DNA of 64,000 nucleotides from Staphylococcus sp. Marseille-Q5304 (lineage in GTDB: Bacteria; Bacillota; Bacilli; Staphylococcales; Staphylococcaceae), in the NCBI RefSeq assembly GCF_943737015.1, contig NZ_CALSFP010000001.1:930001-994000 (forward strand). Direction: 5' to 3'. Of this stretch, positions 1 to 8,683 are shown piece by piece (position 1 is the stretch's first letter; each line of letters starts with the position of its first letter). Made by a program: the position numbers and the translations under genes. Below the pieces are notes generated by a model. The model searched no databases and had not been told where the DNA came from. It saw only the letters and a program-made list of their open reading frames with translations.

Positions 1-1
1 A

Positions 2-454
2 CTCGCAGGTATTTTACATGACTATTGTAAATACGATGACTTAGGTTCAATGTATCAAATCGTCAGACAACATGAACTTAATAGTGATTTACTGAGCTAT
101 GGTTCAGAAATTTTACACGGGCCGGTTTGTGCTGTAATTATGAAAGAACAGTATGGTGTCAGCGATGAAGAAGTCTTATTAGCTATTGAAAATCACACGA
201 CTGGCCGTGCACAAATGACTAAAACAGAAAAGCTTGTGTTTATTGCAGATTATATAGAACCCGGTCGTCAGACCCCAGGAATTGAAGAAATTCGAGATTT
301 AGCATACAATCAAGGTAGCTTAGATAATACAATTTATGAAATATCTAAGCGAACTGTCTTGCACTTAATCAGTAAGGATATCAATGTTTTTGACGCGACC
401 ATTGGATGCTTGAATTATTACAATTATAGTGACCAAAGAGTAAAGGATGATTAA
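2..454 (+). CDS. yqeK: YqeK family HD-domain phosphohydrolase, 5' end cut off by window
   Basis: The reading frame is open from the first bases, so only the C-terminal 150 residues are present. An His-Asp pair sits at visible residues 6-7 (AGILHDYCK), followed by conserved HD-family pieces (EILHGP near residue 36, ENHTTGR near 63, FIADYIEPGR near 80). Family members hydrolyse symmetric dinucleoside polyphosphates such as Ap4A. An internal ATG at position 50 is not the start, because the HD motif lies upstream of it. The stop abuts the rsfS start, as in the conserved yqeK-rsfS-yqeM cluster. Family assignment is firm; substrate is inferred from the family. Confidence 0.9.
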   Translation, partial: LAGILHDYCKYDDLGSMYQIVRQHELNSDLLSYGSEILHGPVCAVIMKEQYGVSDEEVLLAIENHTTGRAQMTKTEKLVFIADYIEPGRQTPGIEEIRDLAYNQGSLDNTIYEISKRTVLHLISKDINVFDATIGCLNYYNYSDQRVKDD

Positions 455-808
455 ATGAATTCAGATCAATTATTAAACATGGCTGTCGAAGCGACAGAGA
501 GTAAAAGAGCAGAAGATATTATTTCTTTAAACATGAACGGTATTAGCGATATGACAGATTACTTTATCGTTTGCCACGGCAACAATGAAAGACAAGTACA
601 AGCGATTGCACGTTCAGTAAAAGATGCTGCACACGAAGCGGGCATTGATGTAAAACGTATGGAAGGATTTAACGAAGCAAGATGGATACTTATCGATTTA
701 GCTGACGTGGTTGTCCATATTTATCATAAAGACGAACGTGGTTATTACAATATCGAGAAATTATATCAAGATGTTCCTCTGGAAACCTATAGACAGGCAG
801 TTTATTAA
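455..808 (+). CDS. rsfS: Ribosomal silencing factor RsfS
   Basis: This 117-residue protein has the usual length and fold signature of the RsfS/YbeB/Iojap family (SDMTDYFIVCHGNNERQVQA in the middle, GFNEARWILIDLADVVVHIY later, YYNIEKLY near the end). Family members bind ribosomal protein L14 on the 50S subunit and block joining with the 30S subunit when nutrients are scarce. The ATG follows the yqeK stop directly and has an AAAGGATG Shine-Dalgarno just upstream, so translation is probably coupled. Identity is confident; the role comes from the family. Confidence 0.95.
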   Translation: MNSDQLLNMAVEATESKRAEDIISLNMNGISDMTDYFIVCHGNNERQVQAIARSVKDAAHEAGIDVKRMEGFNEARWILIDLADVVVHIYHKDERGYYNIEKLYQDVPLETYRQAVY

Positions 809-810
809 TT

Positions 811-1530
811 ATGGTTCAATATGAAGAAATGAGTTTATTTTATGATCAATTAACATTTGATCAACCATATGAATCATGGTTGGACATCGTAAACCATTTT
901 TCATTGAAAAAGTCATCAATATTAGATTTAGGTTGTGGAACCGGTAGTTTTACAACATTGTTAGAAAGCTTTGATGAGGTAACCGGTATGGATTTAAGCA
1001 TTGATATGTTATCCGTGGCAACTCAAAAATCTAATAACGTTAACTGGATAGAAGGTGACATGACTGAATTCAATCTCGACAAACAATTTGATGTAATTAC
1101 GATATTTTGTGATTCATTAAATTATTTGCCAAATGAAGATGATGTCATAGCAACATTCTATAATGTCTTCAAACATTTAGACCAAGAAGGTACATTTATG
1201 TTTGATGTACATACAGTTCATAAGATGAATACATTATTTAATAATCAAAGCTATATTGATGAGTCAGAAGATGTATTCTTAGCATGGGAAGCTGTTAGAG
1301 GTGAAGAACCTCTAAGTGTGTGGCATGACATGACGTTTTTTATTAACCAAAGTGAGCATAACTATAAACGTTTTGATGAATCGCATTACCAACGTACATT
1401 TACTGAAGCAAAATATAAAGAAATGCTTACTCGAGTAGGCTTTTCTAAAATAGATACATTTGTAGACTTTGAAATAGAACATCATGATGATAATGCAGCT
1501 GAGCGCTTATTTTTCATAGTTAGAAAATAA
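811..1530 (+). CDS. Class I SAM-dependent methyltransferase, YqeM type
   Basis: The 239-residue product has a Rossmann methyltransferase core. Motif I is ILDLGCGTGSF near residue 37, an acidic residue ends beta-2 (GMDLSIDML), and DVITIFCDSLNYL forms the motif IV region. It follows rsfS by two bases and has only a weak ribosome-binding site, which suggests translational coupling. It occupies the place of Bacillus yqeM, whose substrate is not established. I do not assign a substrate. It is the last gene before the hairpin that precedes comEA. Confidence 0.88.
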   Translation: MVQYEEMSLFYDQLTFDQPYESWLDIVNHFSLKKSSILDLGCGTGSFTTLLESFDEVTGMDLSIDMLSVATQKSNNVNWIEGDMTEFNLDKQFDVITIFCDSLNYLPNEDDVIATFYNVFKHLDQEGTFMFDVHTVHKMNTLFNNQSYIDESEDVFLAWEAVRGEEPLSVWHDMTFFINQSEHNYKRFDESHYQRTFTEAKYKEMLTRVGFSKIDTFVDFEIEHHDDNAAERLFFIVRK

Positions 1531-1541
1531 ATAAAGTAAAA

Positions 1542-1582
1542 GCACTTCTTTATACGTGTAATGTATAAAGGAGTGTTTTTTT
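1542..1582 (+). promoter_or_regulatory. Terminator-like hairpin enclosing the comEA ribosome-binding site
   Basis: Bases 1542-1555 pair with 1563-1576 (14 pairs, two of them G-T), leaving a 7-base loop. Seven T residues (1576-1582) follow and run straight into the comEA ATG at 1583. The 3' arm contains the only good Shine-Dalgarno for comEA (AAAGGAG, 1567-1573). The shape is that of an intrinsic terminator for the upstream yqeM group, and it would also hide the comEA ribosome-binding site in read-through RNA. The comGA leader at 46351-46387 is built the same way and shares TACGTGTA at the start of the loop. Pairing is seen; the regulatory role is inferred. Confidence 0.75.
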
Positions 1583-2305
1583 ATGCAACGATATTGGGAG
1601 AAGATTAAACCGTTTATTTTAAAGTATAAATTGATTATAGCTTTGAGTCTCACCTTAGTAATGATGTGTGCTTTATTAATATCTAGTTTGTTTAACTCTA
1701 ATCATGCTAGCTCTGAACCTCTAAAAACGGATGAATTTAATTTGAATCAAACCCCGTCTTTAGCATCATCGACGAACGAATTGTCTGCACAACAAAATAA
1801 ACATACGCCAAAACAGCCTCAAACTGAATCGCAAAGTACAAATGATTTTATTTATGTTGATATAAAAGGGGCAGTAAAAAAACCAGACGTCTATAAAATG
1901 AAAGCAACGGACCGAATTAAACAACTTTTAGCGAAAGCCCAAGCCAAAAGTAATGCTGATTTAAGTCAAGTGAATCTTGCTGAAAAACTTATGGATCAAA
2001 AACTCGTCTATATTCCTAAGAAAGGAGAACAAAGTAATCAAATAAGTGGAAATATTGATGGTCATCAAGAAGATGTGGCTGCTACTAGTAATGTTTCTAA
2101 ATCTGAAAACAGTGAAACAATAAACTTAAATAATGCAACAGAATCTGATTTAATGAAAGTTCCTGGTATCGGACCAGTAAAAGCACAAGCGATAATAGAA
2201 TATAGAGACAACGAAGGCAGTTTTAATTCTGTAGATCAACTAACTGAAATAAGAGGTATTGGTGAGAAGACATTAGAAAAATTACGAGACTATTTCACAG
2301 TTTAG
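1583..2305 (+). CDS. comEA: Competence DNA receptor ComEA
   Basis: This 240-residue protein has one N-terminal membrane anchor (about residues 17-37, LIIALSLTLVMMCALLI), then a polar Ser/Gln-rich linker. A SLBB-like beta domain follows (YVDIKGAVKKPDVYKM near 91). Two helix-hairpin-helix DNA-binding motifs lie at the C-terminus (INLNNATESDLMKVPGIGP and LTEIRGIGEKTLEKL). ComEA binds incoming double-stranded DNA outside the membrane and passes it to ComEC. It heads the comE operon, and its ribosome-binding site lies inside the hairpin just upstream. Confidence 0.95.
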   Translation: MQRYWEKIKPFILKYKLIIALSLTLVMMCALLISSLFNSNHASSEPLKTDEFNLNQTPSLASSTNELSAQQNKHTPKQPQTESQSTNDFIYVDIKGAVKKPDVYKMKATDRIKQLLAKAQAKSNADLSQVNLAEKLMDQKLVYIPKKGEQSNQISGNIDGHQEDVAATSNVSKSENSETINLNNATESDLMKVPGIGPVKAQAIIEYRDNEGSFNSVDQLTEIRGIGEKTLEKLRDYFTV

Positions 2306-2368
2306 TTATTGAAAAATGATTTAAATATATTTAATCTATGAGTATATGAAATTTTTGGAGGTAACATC

Positions 2369-2830
2369 ATGAAACGAATAAAATGGGATGAATACTTTAT
2401 GGCTCAAAGTCACTTATTGGCATTACGTTCTACATGTCAGCGTTTGTCAGTAGGTGCGACCATTGTTAAAGATAATAGAATTATTGCTGGCGGATATAAT
2501 GGTTCAGTTTCCGGCGAAGTACATTGTATTGATGAAGGTTGTTTAATTGAGGATGGCCATTGTATAAGAACGATTCATGCAGAGATGAACGCGTTATTAC
2601 AATGTGCCAAGCAAGGGGTATCCACTGAAGGAGCAACGATATATGTAACTCATTTTCCTTGTCTCAATTGTACGAAGTCAATTATTCAAGCGGGTATTAC
2701 AACAATTTATTACGCTGAAGATTATCATAATCATGAGTATGCAATAAGATTATTAGATCAATCTAATATTGAGTATAAAAAAATACCTTTCGACCAGCAT
2801 CACGTAGCCCAATATTTATTAAATAAATAA
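2369..2830 (+). CDS. comEB: ComE operon protein 2, dCMP deaminase family
   Basis: The 153-residue zinc deaminase carries HAEMNAL (His ligand and catalytic Glu, near residue 71) and PCLNCTK (two Cys ligands, near 98). The CIDEGC region is also present, as in deoxycytidylate deaminases, which convert dCMP to dUMP. It lies 63 bases after comEA with a strong TTTTGGAGGT ribosome-binding site. In Bacillus the equivalent gene is in the comE operon but is not needed for uptake. Biochemical assignment is from motifs; a competence role is only positional. Confidence 0.93.
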   Translation: MKRIKWDEYFMAQSHLLALRSTCQRLSVGATIVKDNRIIAGGYNGSVSGEVHCIDEGCLIEDGHCIRTIHAEMNALLQCAKQGVSTEGATIYVTHFPCLNCTKSIIQAGITTIYYAEDYHNHEYAIRLLDQSNIEYKKIPFDQHHVAQYLLNK

Positions 2831-2832
2831 TA

Positions 2833-5046
2833 ATGATCTACTACGCTATCGCATTATTAGTAGGTATCTTATGGGTGCACGTTAAATTATTAGCTATATG
2901 TGTTTTTATATTATTAATCTTTGTTGCCATTAGGAAACATTTTAAATGGCAACAATATTTACTGCTTTTAACTATTCCAATAGTAAGTTATTTTTATTTT
3001 CAACACCATTATAATTTAGCAATTTCAAAGCAAACATACATAAAGACACACGAAGATTTTAATGGAAGTGTTCAATTTTTAAACCAAGCCTTTATAAAAG
3101 ATAATAAATTACAAGGCACAGTCAAAGTAAATGATGATTTATATAAATATTACTATTTTCTAGATAATCAAGATTTAAGTAAAGTGCAAATGTTTCTACA
3201 ACATCGCAGTTGTAACGTTAAGGGTAAGATAAAGCAGAATAATAAAGATCCAAATAGTAAACCTTTTTTATTTATTAATGATGTGGACTTCAAGAGTTGT
3301 AAAGCAACAGATAACGCAGGTTTGTTAAATCTTTTAAATCATCATAAGCAATATATTTATGAGAAGTTGAAAGGGACACAACTCAATAAACCTGAAAGAA
3401 TTATTGCTCACATTAGTGGTGACACGTTGAAAATGGACGAAGACATTATTGATAAATTTAAAGAAATAGGAATATATCATTTATTAGCAGTGAGTGGCAC
3501 ACATATAGGCATTATAGTGGGATTATTGTATTTCATCTTAAATAAACTTAAGATACCGTTAATATTGATTAACACCATTATTGTTATGATATTGCCAATT
3601 TATGCGATTTATACTGATTTTGCTCCGAGTGCGGTACGTGCAATATGTGGGGCTATTTGTATCGTATTGTTTAAAGACCTTATCTTTAAAAATTCAATGA
3701 ATATTTTAGGTTGTAGTTTTATATTTTTGAGTTTGTTGAACCCCTCGTTAATATATAATATTGGTTTCCAGTTCTCCTATTTAATCACTTTTTGTATATT
3801 ATTTTCTTCACCAATTTTCACTAATACGACTCCTATTTTTGCGCTCATACATATGACGGTCATTGCCCAATTAGGGTCATTTATTATCAGTGCAATCTAT
3901 TTTAATCAAATTCAATGGATAGGAATTTTTGCAAATCTATTCTTCGTCCCTTTTTATAGTTTATTATTTTTCCCGATAATTATTTTATATTTTATAACAG
4001 TTCATTTTCCTTTTGAAATAAACATTCTCACTTATTTCGTTAATATATTATTTAATTTTCATGATTTTATGATTGAGTTATTTTATTTATTAAGTCGTTT
4101 TAAATGGTTTATTCCAAAACTTAGTGAATTGTACGTAGTGATTGCAGTTTTATTGATTTTATTTATGTTGATTATTTATACTTATAAACGCTATTTGTTA
4201 TTTATTATGATGAATGTTGCGCTTTATGTATTGGTTACTATTCTACCTATCCCCCATGAATATAGATTAACTATGTTAGATGTTGGCCAAGGCGATGCTT
4301 TACTATTTGAAACCGCGCATCATCATAGTATTTTAATAGATACCGGTGGAAAGGCGATGCGTCAGAAAGGACATAATAGCCATAATATAGCAAAATACCA
4401 TATACTATCTACTTTAAAAAAGCATGGTCTAAATCAAATCAATTACCTCGTTTTAACACATCCACATGAAGATCACATCGGTGAACTCTTTTATTTAATT
4501 GACCATTTCTCTATTGAACATATTATTATAAATCCAGCTAGTTATAACAGTATACAATTACAACATTTAAAGCACGTCTGCGATCAAAAGCACATCAAAT
4601 TAATAGACTATGTATCATTATCTTCCTTTAAATTTGATGATGCACAAATTACATTTTGTAAAACAACAATGAATCAATCGCAGGATCTTAATGAACATAG
4701 TATTACTACGTATATCCAGTATAAACACTATAAGATTTTATTAATGGGAGATGCGACTACGAATAATGAACAACAATTTTTGCAAAGATATAATATTTCT
4801 CATATTGATATTTTGAAAGTTGGACACCACGGTAGTAAAACAAGTTCAAGTGAACAATTTATAAATCAGGTAGAACCTAAAGTTAGTTTAATATCGGTAG
4901 GTAAAAACAATATATATTACTTACCAAACAATGAAGTTTTAGAACGACTTCAGCGTTTACATTCAAAAATTTTTATGACCTCAACTGAAGGTGAGACAAC
5001 TGTGACTTTATCTGAGGAATTACAAGTTGAGACCGAAGCATCATAA
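2833..5046 (+). CDS. comEC: DNA internalization channel ComEC/Rec2
   Basis: The 737-residue membrane protein has N-terminal hydrophobic segments, then a soluble loop (about residues 40-190). The competence domain comes next, with the HLLAVSGTHIGII motif near 211 followed by many membrane spans to about 475. The C-terminus is a metallo-beta-lactamase-like domain (MLDVGQGDALLF, ILIDTGG, LTHPHEDHIGE, KVGHHGSKTSSS). It forms the inner-membrane channel for single-stranded DNA; the C-terminal domain is proposed to degrade the other strand. It begins two bases after comEB. Full length, no frameshift seen. Confidence 0.95.
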   Translation: MIYYAIALLVGILWVHVKLLAICVFILLIFVAIRKHFKWQQYLLLLTIPIVSYFYFQHHYNLAISKQTYIKTHEDFNGSVQFLNQAFIKDNKLQGTVKVNDDLYKYYYFLDNQDLSKVQMFLQHRSCNVKGKIKQNNKDPNSKPFLFINDVDFKSCKATDNAGLLNLLNHHKQYIYEKLKGTQLNKPERIIAHISGDTLKMDEDIIDKFKEIGIYHLLAVSGTHIGIIVGLLYFILNKLKIPLILINTIIVMILPIYAIYTDFAPSAVRAICGAICIVLFKDLIFKNSMNILGCSFIFLSLLNPSLIYNIGFQFSYLITFCILFSSPIFTNTTPIFALIHMTVIAQLGSFIISAIYFNQIQWIGIFANLFFVPFYSLLFFPIIILYFITVHFPFEINILTYFVNILFNFHDFMIELFYLLSRFKWFIPKLSELYVVIAVLLILFMLIIYTYKRYLLFIMMNVALYVLVTILPIPHEYRLTMLDVGQGDALLFETAHHHSILIDTGGKAMRQKGHNSHNIAKYHILSTLKKHGLNQINYLVLTHPHEDHIGELFYLIDHFSIEHIIINPASYNSIQLQHLKHVCDQKHIKLIDYVSLSSFKFDDAQITFCKTTMNQSQDLNEHSITTYIQYKHYKILLMGDATTNNEQQFLQRYNISHIDILKVGHHGSKTSSSEQFINQVEPKVSLISVGKNNIYYLPNNEVLERLQRLHSKIFMTSTEGETTVTLSEELQVETEAS

Positions 5047-5076
5047 TGATTTTATCTAGTTAGAAATTATTACACA

Positions 5077-5085
5077 TGATATAAT
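5077..5085 (+). promoter_or_regulatory. Candidate extended -10 promoter for holA
   Basis: TGATATAAT is a perfect -10 hexamer with the TG extension, 36 bases before the preferred holA start. No good -35 hexamer is visible 17 bases upstream, as is common for extended -10 promoters. It would uncouple holA from the comE operon. Confidence 0.5.
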
Positions 5086-5121
5086 GACGAAGTATGTATT
5101 AGCGATGAAAGGGTGCCACTT

Positions 5122-6096
5122 ATGAGTGAAAATATAATCGTTTTATATGGGGAAGTACCTGAATTAATCGAGAAGAAGTCGGAAGAGTTGATTGACCAAT
5201 ATTTAGATGAACCGAAAGATGATTTCAACTTTGTTAAATTTAATTTGTATGAAACAGAAATCTCACAAATTATTGAAGAGGCCTTAACAATGCCGTTGTT
5301 CTCAACCCAAAAAGCATTACTCATTCAAAATGCTTTTGTCTTTACTGGAGAAAAGCCACCTAAAGATATTAATCATAATCTTGAAGCATTAAAGGAATTT
5401 ATTGAAAAATACGATGGTGAAAGTTTAATTATTTTTGAAGTTTATAATACAAAGCTAGATGAAAGAAAAAAGCTTGTTAAAACATTAAAGAAAAATGCCC
5501 AATTAAAAAAGATTGAACAAATGTCAGAAGAAGAAATAAAAAAATGGATTCTTAATCAATTACATAATAATTATAAAGACATTAAAAGAGACGGATTAGA
5601 CTTATTTATTGAGTTAACAGGCGTAAACTATAATATAGTGAAACAAGAGTTAGAAAAATTAATGCTTTTTTTAGGGGATCGTCCAACGATAAACAAACAG
5701 GATGTTAACCAAATTGTTAATAGAAGTCTTGAACAGAATGTGTTCCTTCTTACTGATTACATTCAGAAAAATAAAAAAGATAAAGCAATTCAACTTGTAA
5801 AAGATTTAATTGCGATGAAAGAAGAACCAATAAAATTACTAGCACTGATTACGAGCAATTATCGTTTGTTTTATCAAAGTAAGATTTTAAGTCAAAAGGG
5901 CTATAGTGGGCAACAAATTGCGAAAACGATTAGCGTGCATCCATATCGAGTTAAATTGGCTTTGAATCAAGCTAGATATTATCAATTAGAGGATTTGTTA
6001 AATATAATAGATAGCTGTGCAGAAACTGATTATAAATTAAAATCATCCTATATGGATAAGCATTTAATCCTTGAATTGTTCATACTTTCACTTTAA
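5122..6096 (+). CDS. holA: DNA polymerase III delta subunit
   Basis: This 324-residue protein matches the delta subunit of the clamp loader, which opens the sliding clamp during replication. Recognisable pieces are IIVLYGEVPELIEKK at the N-terminus, LPLFSTQKALLI-like sequence near residue 61, and the C-terminal helical collar (VHPYRVKLALNQAR, LKSSYMDKHLILELFIL). A GTG at 5113 is also in frame, but AAAGGG (5108-5113) sits at ideal distance from the ATG at 5122. A bidirectional terminator separates it from rpsT. Confidence 0.93.
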   Translation: MSENIIVLYGEVPELIEKKSEELIDQYLDEPKDDFNFVKFNLYETEISQIIEEALTMPLFSTQKALLIQNAFVFTGEKPPKDINHNLEALKEFIEKYDGESLIIFEVYNTKLDERKKLVKTLKKNAQLKKIEQMSEEEIKKWILNQLHNNYKDIKRDGLDLFIELTGVNYNIVKQELEKLMLFLGDRPTINKQDVNQIVNRSLEQNVFLLTDYIQKNKKDKAIQLVKDLIAMKEEPIKLLALITSNYRLFYQSKILSQKGYSGQQIAKTISVHPYRVKLALNQARYYQLEDLLNIIDSCAETDYKLKSSYMDKHLILELFILSL

Positions 6097-6104
6097 ATCA
6101 AATA

Positions 6105-6136
6105 AAAAAAGTTCAAGCTAAGGCTTGAACTTTTTT
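6105..6136. terminator. Bidirectional terminator between holA and rpsT
   Basis: Bases 6105-6118 and 6123-6136 form a perfect 14-bp inverted repeat around a 4-base loop, with an A run on the left arm and a T run on the right. It therefore works as an intrinsic terminator on both strands. It lies between the convergent stops of holA and rpsT. Confidence 0.92.
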
Positions 6137-6137
6137 A

Positions 6138-6389
6138 TTATTTACTACCAGTCATCAATGATGATTTGATGCGAGCAGCTTTATTTTTGTGGATTAAGTT
6201 GCGTTGAGATGCTTTGTCAACTTTTTTCAAAGCAAAGCTTACTAATTCATCTTTGTTATCAGCGTTTGTGTTGATAGCTGAATGTGCTCTTTTAATAGCA
6301 GTACGCATTTCACTTTTTTGTGAGATATTACGTTCCTCAGCAGTGTGAGTTGTTTTAACACGTTTAATTGCAGATTTAATGTTTGGCAT
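6138..6389 (-). CDS. rpsT: 30S ribosomal protein S20
   Basis: The 83-residue basic protein starts [21 protein letters not shown] and ends with [11 protein letters not shown], diagnostic of S20, which binds 16S rRNA early in 30S assembly. Its start is preceded on the minus strand by a perfect AGGAGGTGA ribosome-binding site. It is transcribed alone, opposite to its neighbours, from the promoter at 6451-6479. Confidence 0.97.
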   Translation of the reverse strand: MPNIKSAIKRVKTTHTAEERNISQKSEMRTAIKRAHSAINTNADNKDELVSFALKKVDKASQRNLIHKNKAARIKSSLMTGSK

Positions 6390-6450
6390 CTATGTCACCT
6401 CCTAAAAGTGATCTTTTCTATCAAATAGAAATTTGATTACAACAAGAAAT

Positions 6451-6479
6451 ATTTTATCAAAAGGAGCCTTTTTCTGCAA
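6451..6479 (-). promoter_or_regulatory. SigA-type promoter of rpsT
   Basis: On the minus strand TTGCAG (6479-6474) and TAAAAT (6456-6451) are separated by exactly 17 bases, close to the housekeeping consensus. Transcription would begin about 55 bases before the rpsT start. Confidence 0.75.
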
Positions 6480-6520
6480 TCATTATTTTACTAAAGCACG
6501 ATTTAATAAATAATATGAGG

Positions 6521-6538
6521 TTATGCCATTTGGCATAA
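6521..6538. repeat. 18-bp palindrome between rpsT and lepA
   Basis: TTATGCCA (6521-6528) and TGGCATAA (6531-6538) form a perfect inverted repeat around TT. It has no T run, so it is not a terminator. It lies between the divergent rpsT and lepA promoters, so it could be an operator; I cannot name a regulator that fits. The rest of the 6390-6711 gap holds only the two promoters. Confidence 0.6.
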
Positions 6539-6622
6539 GCGACAATAACTACTATAATGTTAAGCGTATTAATAACGGAATTTAATAATACTTATATTAC
6601 TTTAATAGAGTTCTTGAGACGT

Positions 6623-6651
6623 TTGCAATTGTGTTGTAAAAGCGTTATTAT
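6623..6651 (+). promoter_or_regulatory. Candidate SigA-type promoter of lepA
   Basis: TTGCAA (6623-6628) and TATTAT (6646-6651) are 17 bases apart, 60 bases before the lepA start. Agreement with consensus is 4 of 6 and 5 of 6. Confidence 0.6.
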
Positions 6652-6711
6652 ATCGAAGAATGTTATACATAAGATAAGGTAATAATTTTGAAAGTGGGAA
6701 GGAAAAATTAC

Positions 6712-8535
6712 ATGGATAAACAAGAACGTTTTGATAGAAGGAAAAATATTAGAAATTTTTCTATAATCGCACATATAGATCATGGAAAATCTACATTAGC
6801 TGATAGAATTTTAGAAAATACTAAATCAGTTGAAATGAGAGACATGAAAGATCAATTACTAGATTCCATGGATTTAGAAAGAGAACGAGGCATTACAATA
6901 AAGTTAAATGCTGTTCGCTTAAAGTATGAAGCTAAAGATGGAGAGGTCTATACGTTCCATCTTATAGATACACCTGGACATGTCGATTTTACATATGAAG
7001 TTTCACGTTCATTAGCAGCTTGTGAAGGTGCTATTCTCGTAGTAGATGCTGCTCAAGGTATAGAAGCACAAACACTCGCAAATGTATATTTAGCTTTAGA
7101 TAACGAACTAGAGTTACTTCCTGTAGTTAATAAAATTGATTTACCAGCAGCTGAACCAGAACGCGTGAAACAAGAACTTGAGGACGTAATCGGTTTAGAT
7201 CAAGATGAAGTCGTTTTAGCAAGTGCTAAATCTAATATTGGAATTGAAGATATCCTAGAGCAAATCGTTGATACTGTACCACCACCAAGCGGTGATCCAG
7301 AAGCACCATTAAAAGCATTAATTTTCGATTCGGAATATGATCCTTATCGAGGTGTTATTTCATCAATTCGCGTTATCGAAGGTGTAGTTAAAGCTGGAGA
7401 TCGTATTAAAATGATGGCGACAGGTAAAGAGTTCGAAGTGACAGAAGTGGGTATCAACACGCCGAAACAATTAGCCATTGATGAATTAACAGTAGGTGAC
7501 GTTGGTTATATCATAGCTAATATTAAAAATGTTGATGATTCTCGTGTTGGTGATACAATCACACATGCAGCTAGACCAGCTGAAGAAGCATTAGAAGGTT
7601 ATAAGAAAATGAACCCGATGGTCTTTTGTGGTCTATTCCCAATAGATAATAAAGACTACAATGATTTACGTGAAGCGCTTGAAAAATTACAGTTAAATGA
7701 TGCCTCACTTGAATTCGAACCAGAATCATCTCAAGCATTAGGTTTTGGTTACCGTACTGGTTTCCTAGGCATGTTACATATGGAAATTATACAAGAACGT
7801 ATTGAACGTGAATTCGGAATTGAACTTATAGCGACAGCGCCTTCAGTAATTTACCAATGTATCATGAAAACAGGAGAAGAAATTTCAGTAGATAATCCAG
7901 CGCAAATGCCAGAAAGAGATCAAATAGAGGCGATTTATGAACCGTTTGTTAAAGCTACTATGATGGTTCCAAACGATTTCGTAGGTGCGGTAATGGAATT
8001 ATGTCAACGTAAGCGTGGGAATTTTGTAAATATGGAATATATCGATGATGTACGTGTAAACATTATTTATGAAATTCCATTATCTGAAGTTGTATTTGAT
8101 TTCTTCGATCAACTTAAATCAAATACGAAAGGTTATGCTTCATTTGATTACGAATTTATTGATAATAAAGAAAGTAATTTAGTGAAAATGGATATCCTCT
8201 TAAATAGTGAAAAAGTAGATGCACTTAGCTTTATCGTACATCGTGATTTTGCTTATGAAAGAGGTAAAGCATTAGTTGAAAAACTTAAAACACTCATACC
8301 AAGACAACAATTCGAAGTGCCTGTTCAAGCAGCTGTTGGGCAAAAGATAGTAGCCCGTACAAATATTAAATCTATGGGTAAAAACGTATTATCTAAGTGT
8401 TACGGTGGGGATATTAGCCGTAAGAGAAAATTATTAGAAAAACAAAAAGCAGGTAAGGCTAAAATGAAAGCAGTTGGTAATGTAGAAATACCTCAAGATG
8501 CTTTCTTAGCAGTTTTAAAAATGGATGATGAATAG
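6712..8535 (+). CDS. lepA: Elongation factor 4 (LepA), ribosome back-translocating GTPase
   Basis: The 607-residue translational GTPase has G1 AHIDHGKST near residue 19, switch [10 protein letters not shown] and NKIDLPAA (G4). EF-G-like domains follow, then the LepA-specific C-terminal domain ([27 protein letters not shown]). LepA acts on the 70S ribosome, affecting stalled elongation or initiation. An upstream TTG (6688) is in frame, but GGGAAGGA (6696-6703) points to the ATG at 6712. In Bacillus gpr and spoIIP lie between rpsT and lepA; here there is no such gene. Confidence 0.96.
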   Translation: MDKQERFDRRKNIRNFSIIAHIDHGKSTLADRILENTKSVEMRDMKDQLLDSMDLERERGITIKLNAVRLKYEAKDGEVYTFHLIDTPGHVDFTYEVSRSLAACEGAILVVDAAQGIEAQTLANVYLALDNELELLPVVNKIDLPAAEPERVKQELEDVIGLDQDEVVLASAKSNIGIEDILEQIVDTVPPPSGDPEAPLKALIFDSEYDPYRGVISSIRVIEGVVKAGDRIKMMATGKEFEVTEVGINTPKQLAIDELTVGDVGYIIANIKNVDDSRVGDTITHAARPAEEALEGYKKMNPMVFCGLFPIDNKDYNDLREALEKLQLNDASLEFEPESSQALGFGYRTGFLGMLHMEIIQERIEREFGIELIATAPSVIYQCIMKTGEEISVDNPAQMPERDQIEAIYEPFVKATMMVPNDFVGAVMELCQRKRGNFVNMEYIDDVRVNIIYEIPLSEVVFDFFDQLKSNTKGYASFDYEFIDNKESNLVKMDILLNSEKVDALSFIVHRDFAYERGKALVEKLKTLIPRQQFEVPVQAAVGQKIVARTNIKSMGKNVLSKCYGGDISRKRKLLEKQKAGKAKMKAVGNVEIPQDAFLAVLKMDDE

Positions 8536-8548
8536 AAACCTTAATTTT

Positions 8549-8636
8549 GGAGGTCAGGACAAAGTGCTAATAAATGATTTACCTTTCATAGGTGATTAGC
8601 ACAACATTATAAAGTGTCCTAGCCTCCAGTTTTTTT
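8549..8636 (+). terminator. Long bipartite hairpin terminator after lepA
   Basis: The outer arms 8549-8561 and 8615-8627 pair with one G-T and one mismatch. The inner arms GTGCTAAT (8564-8571) and ATTAGCAC (8595-8602) pair perfectly, with a small ACCT/AGGT hairpin at the tip. Seven T residues follow at 8630-8636. The length (about 80 nt) exceeds a plain terminator, so a stable 3'-end RNA is possible. hemW starts 47 bases later. Confidence 0.75.
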
Positions 8637-8683
8637 GGAAAAATAGAAGTAAAGTAAGTATTATAAAGTCGGGTGAATTAATA

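Noticed and set aside
8564-8602. GTGCTAAT and ATTAGCAC arms after lepA taken as a CIRCE element
   Set aside because: The arms are in the reverse order to CIRCE (which is TTAGCAC then GTGCTAA with nine bases between) and form the stem of a terminator; the true CIRCE is at 9865-9891.
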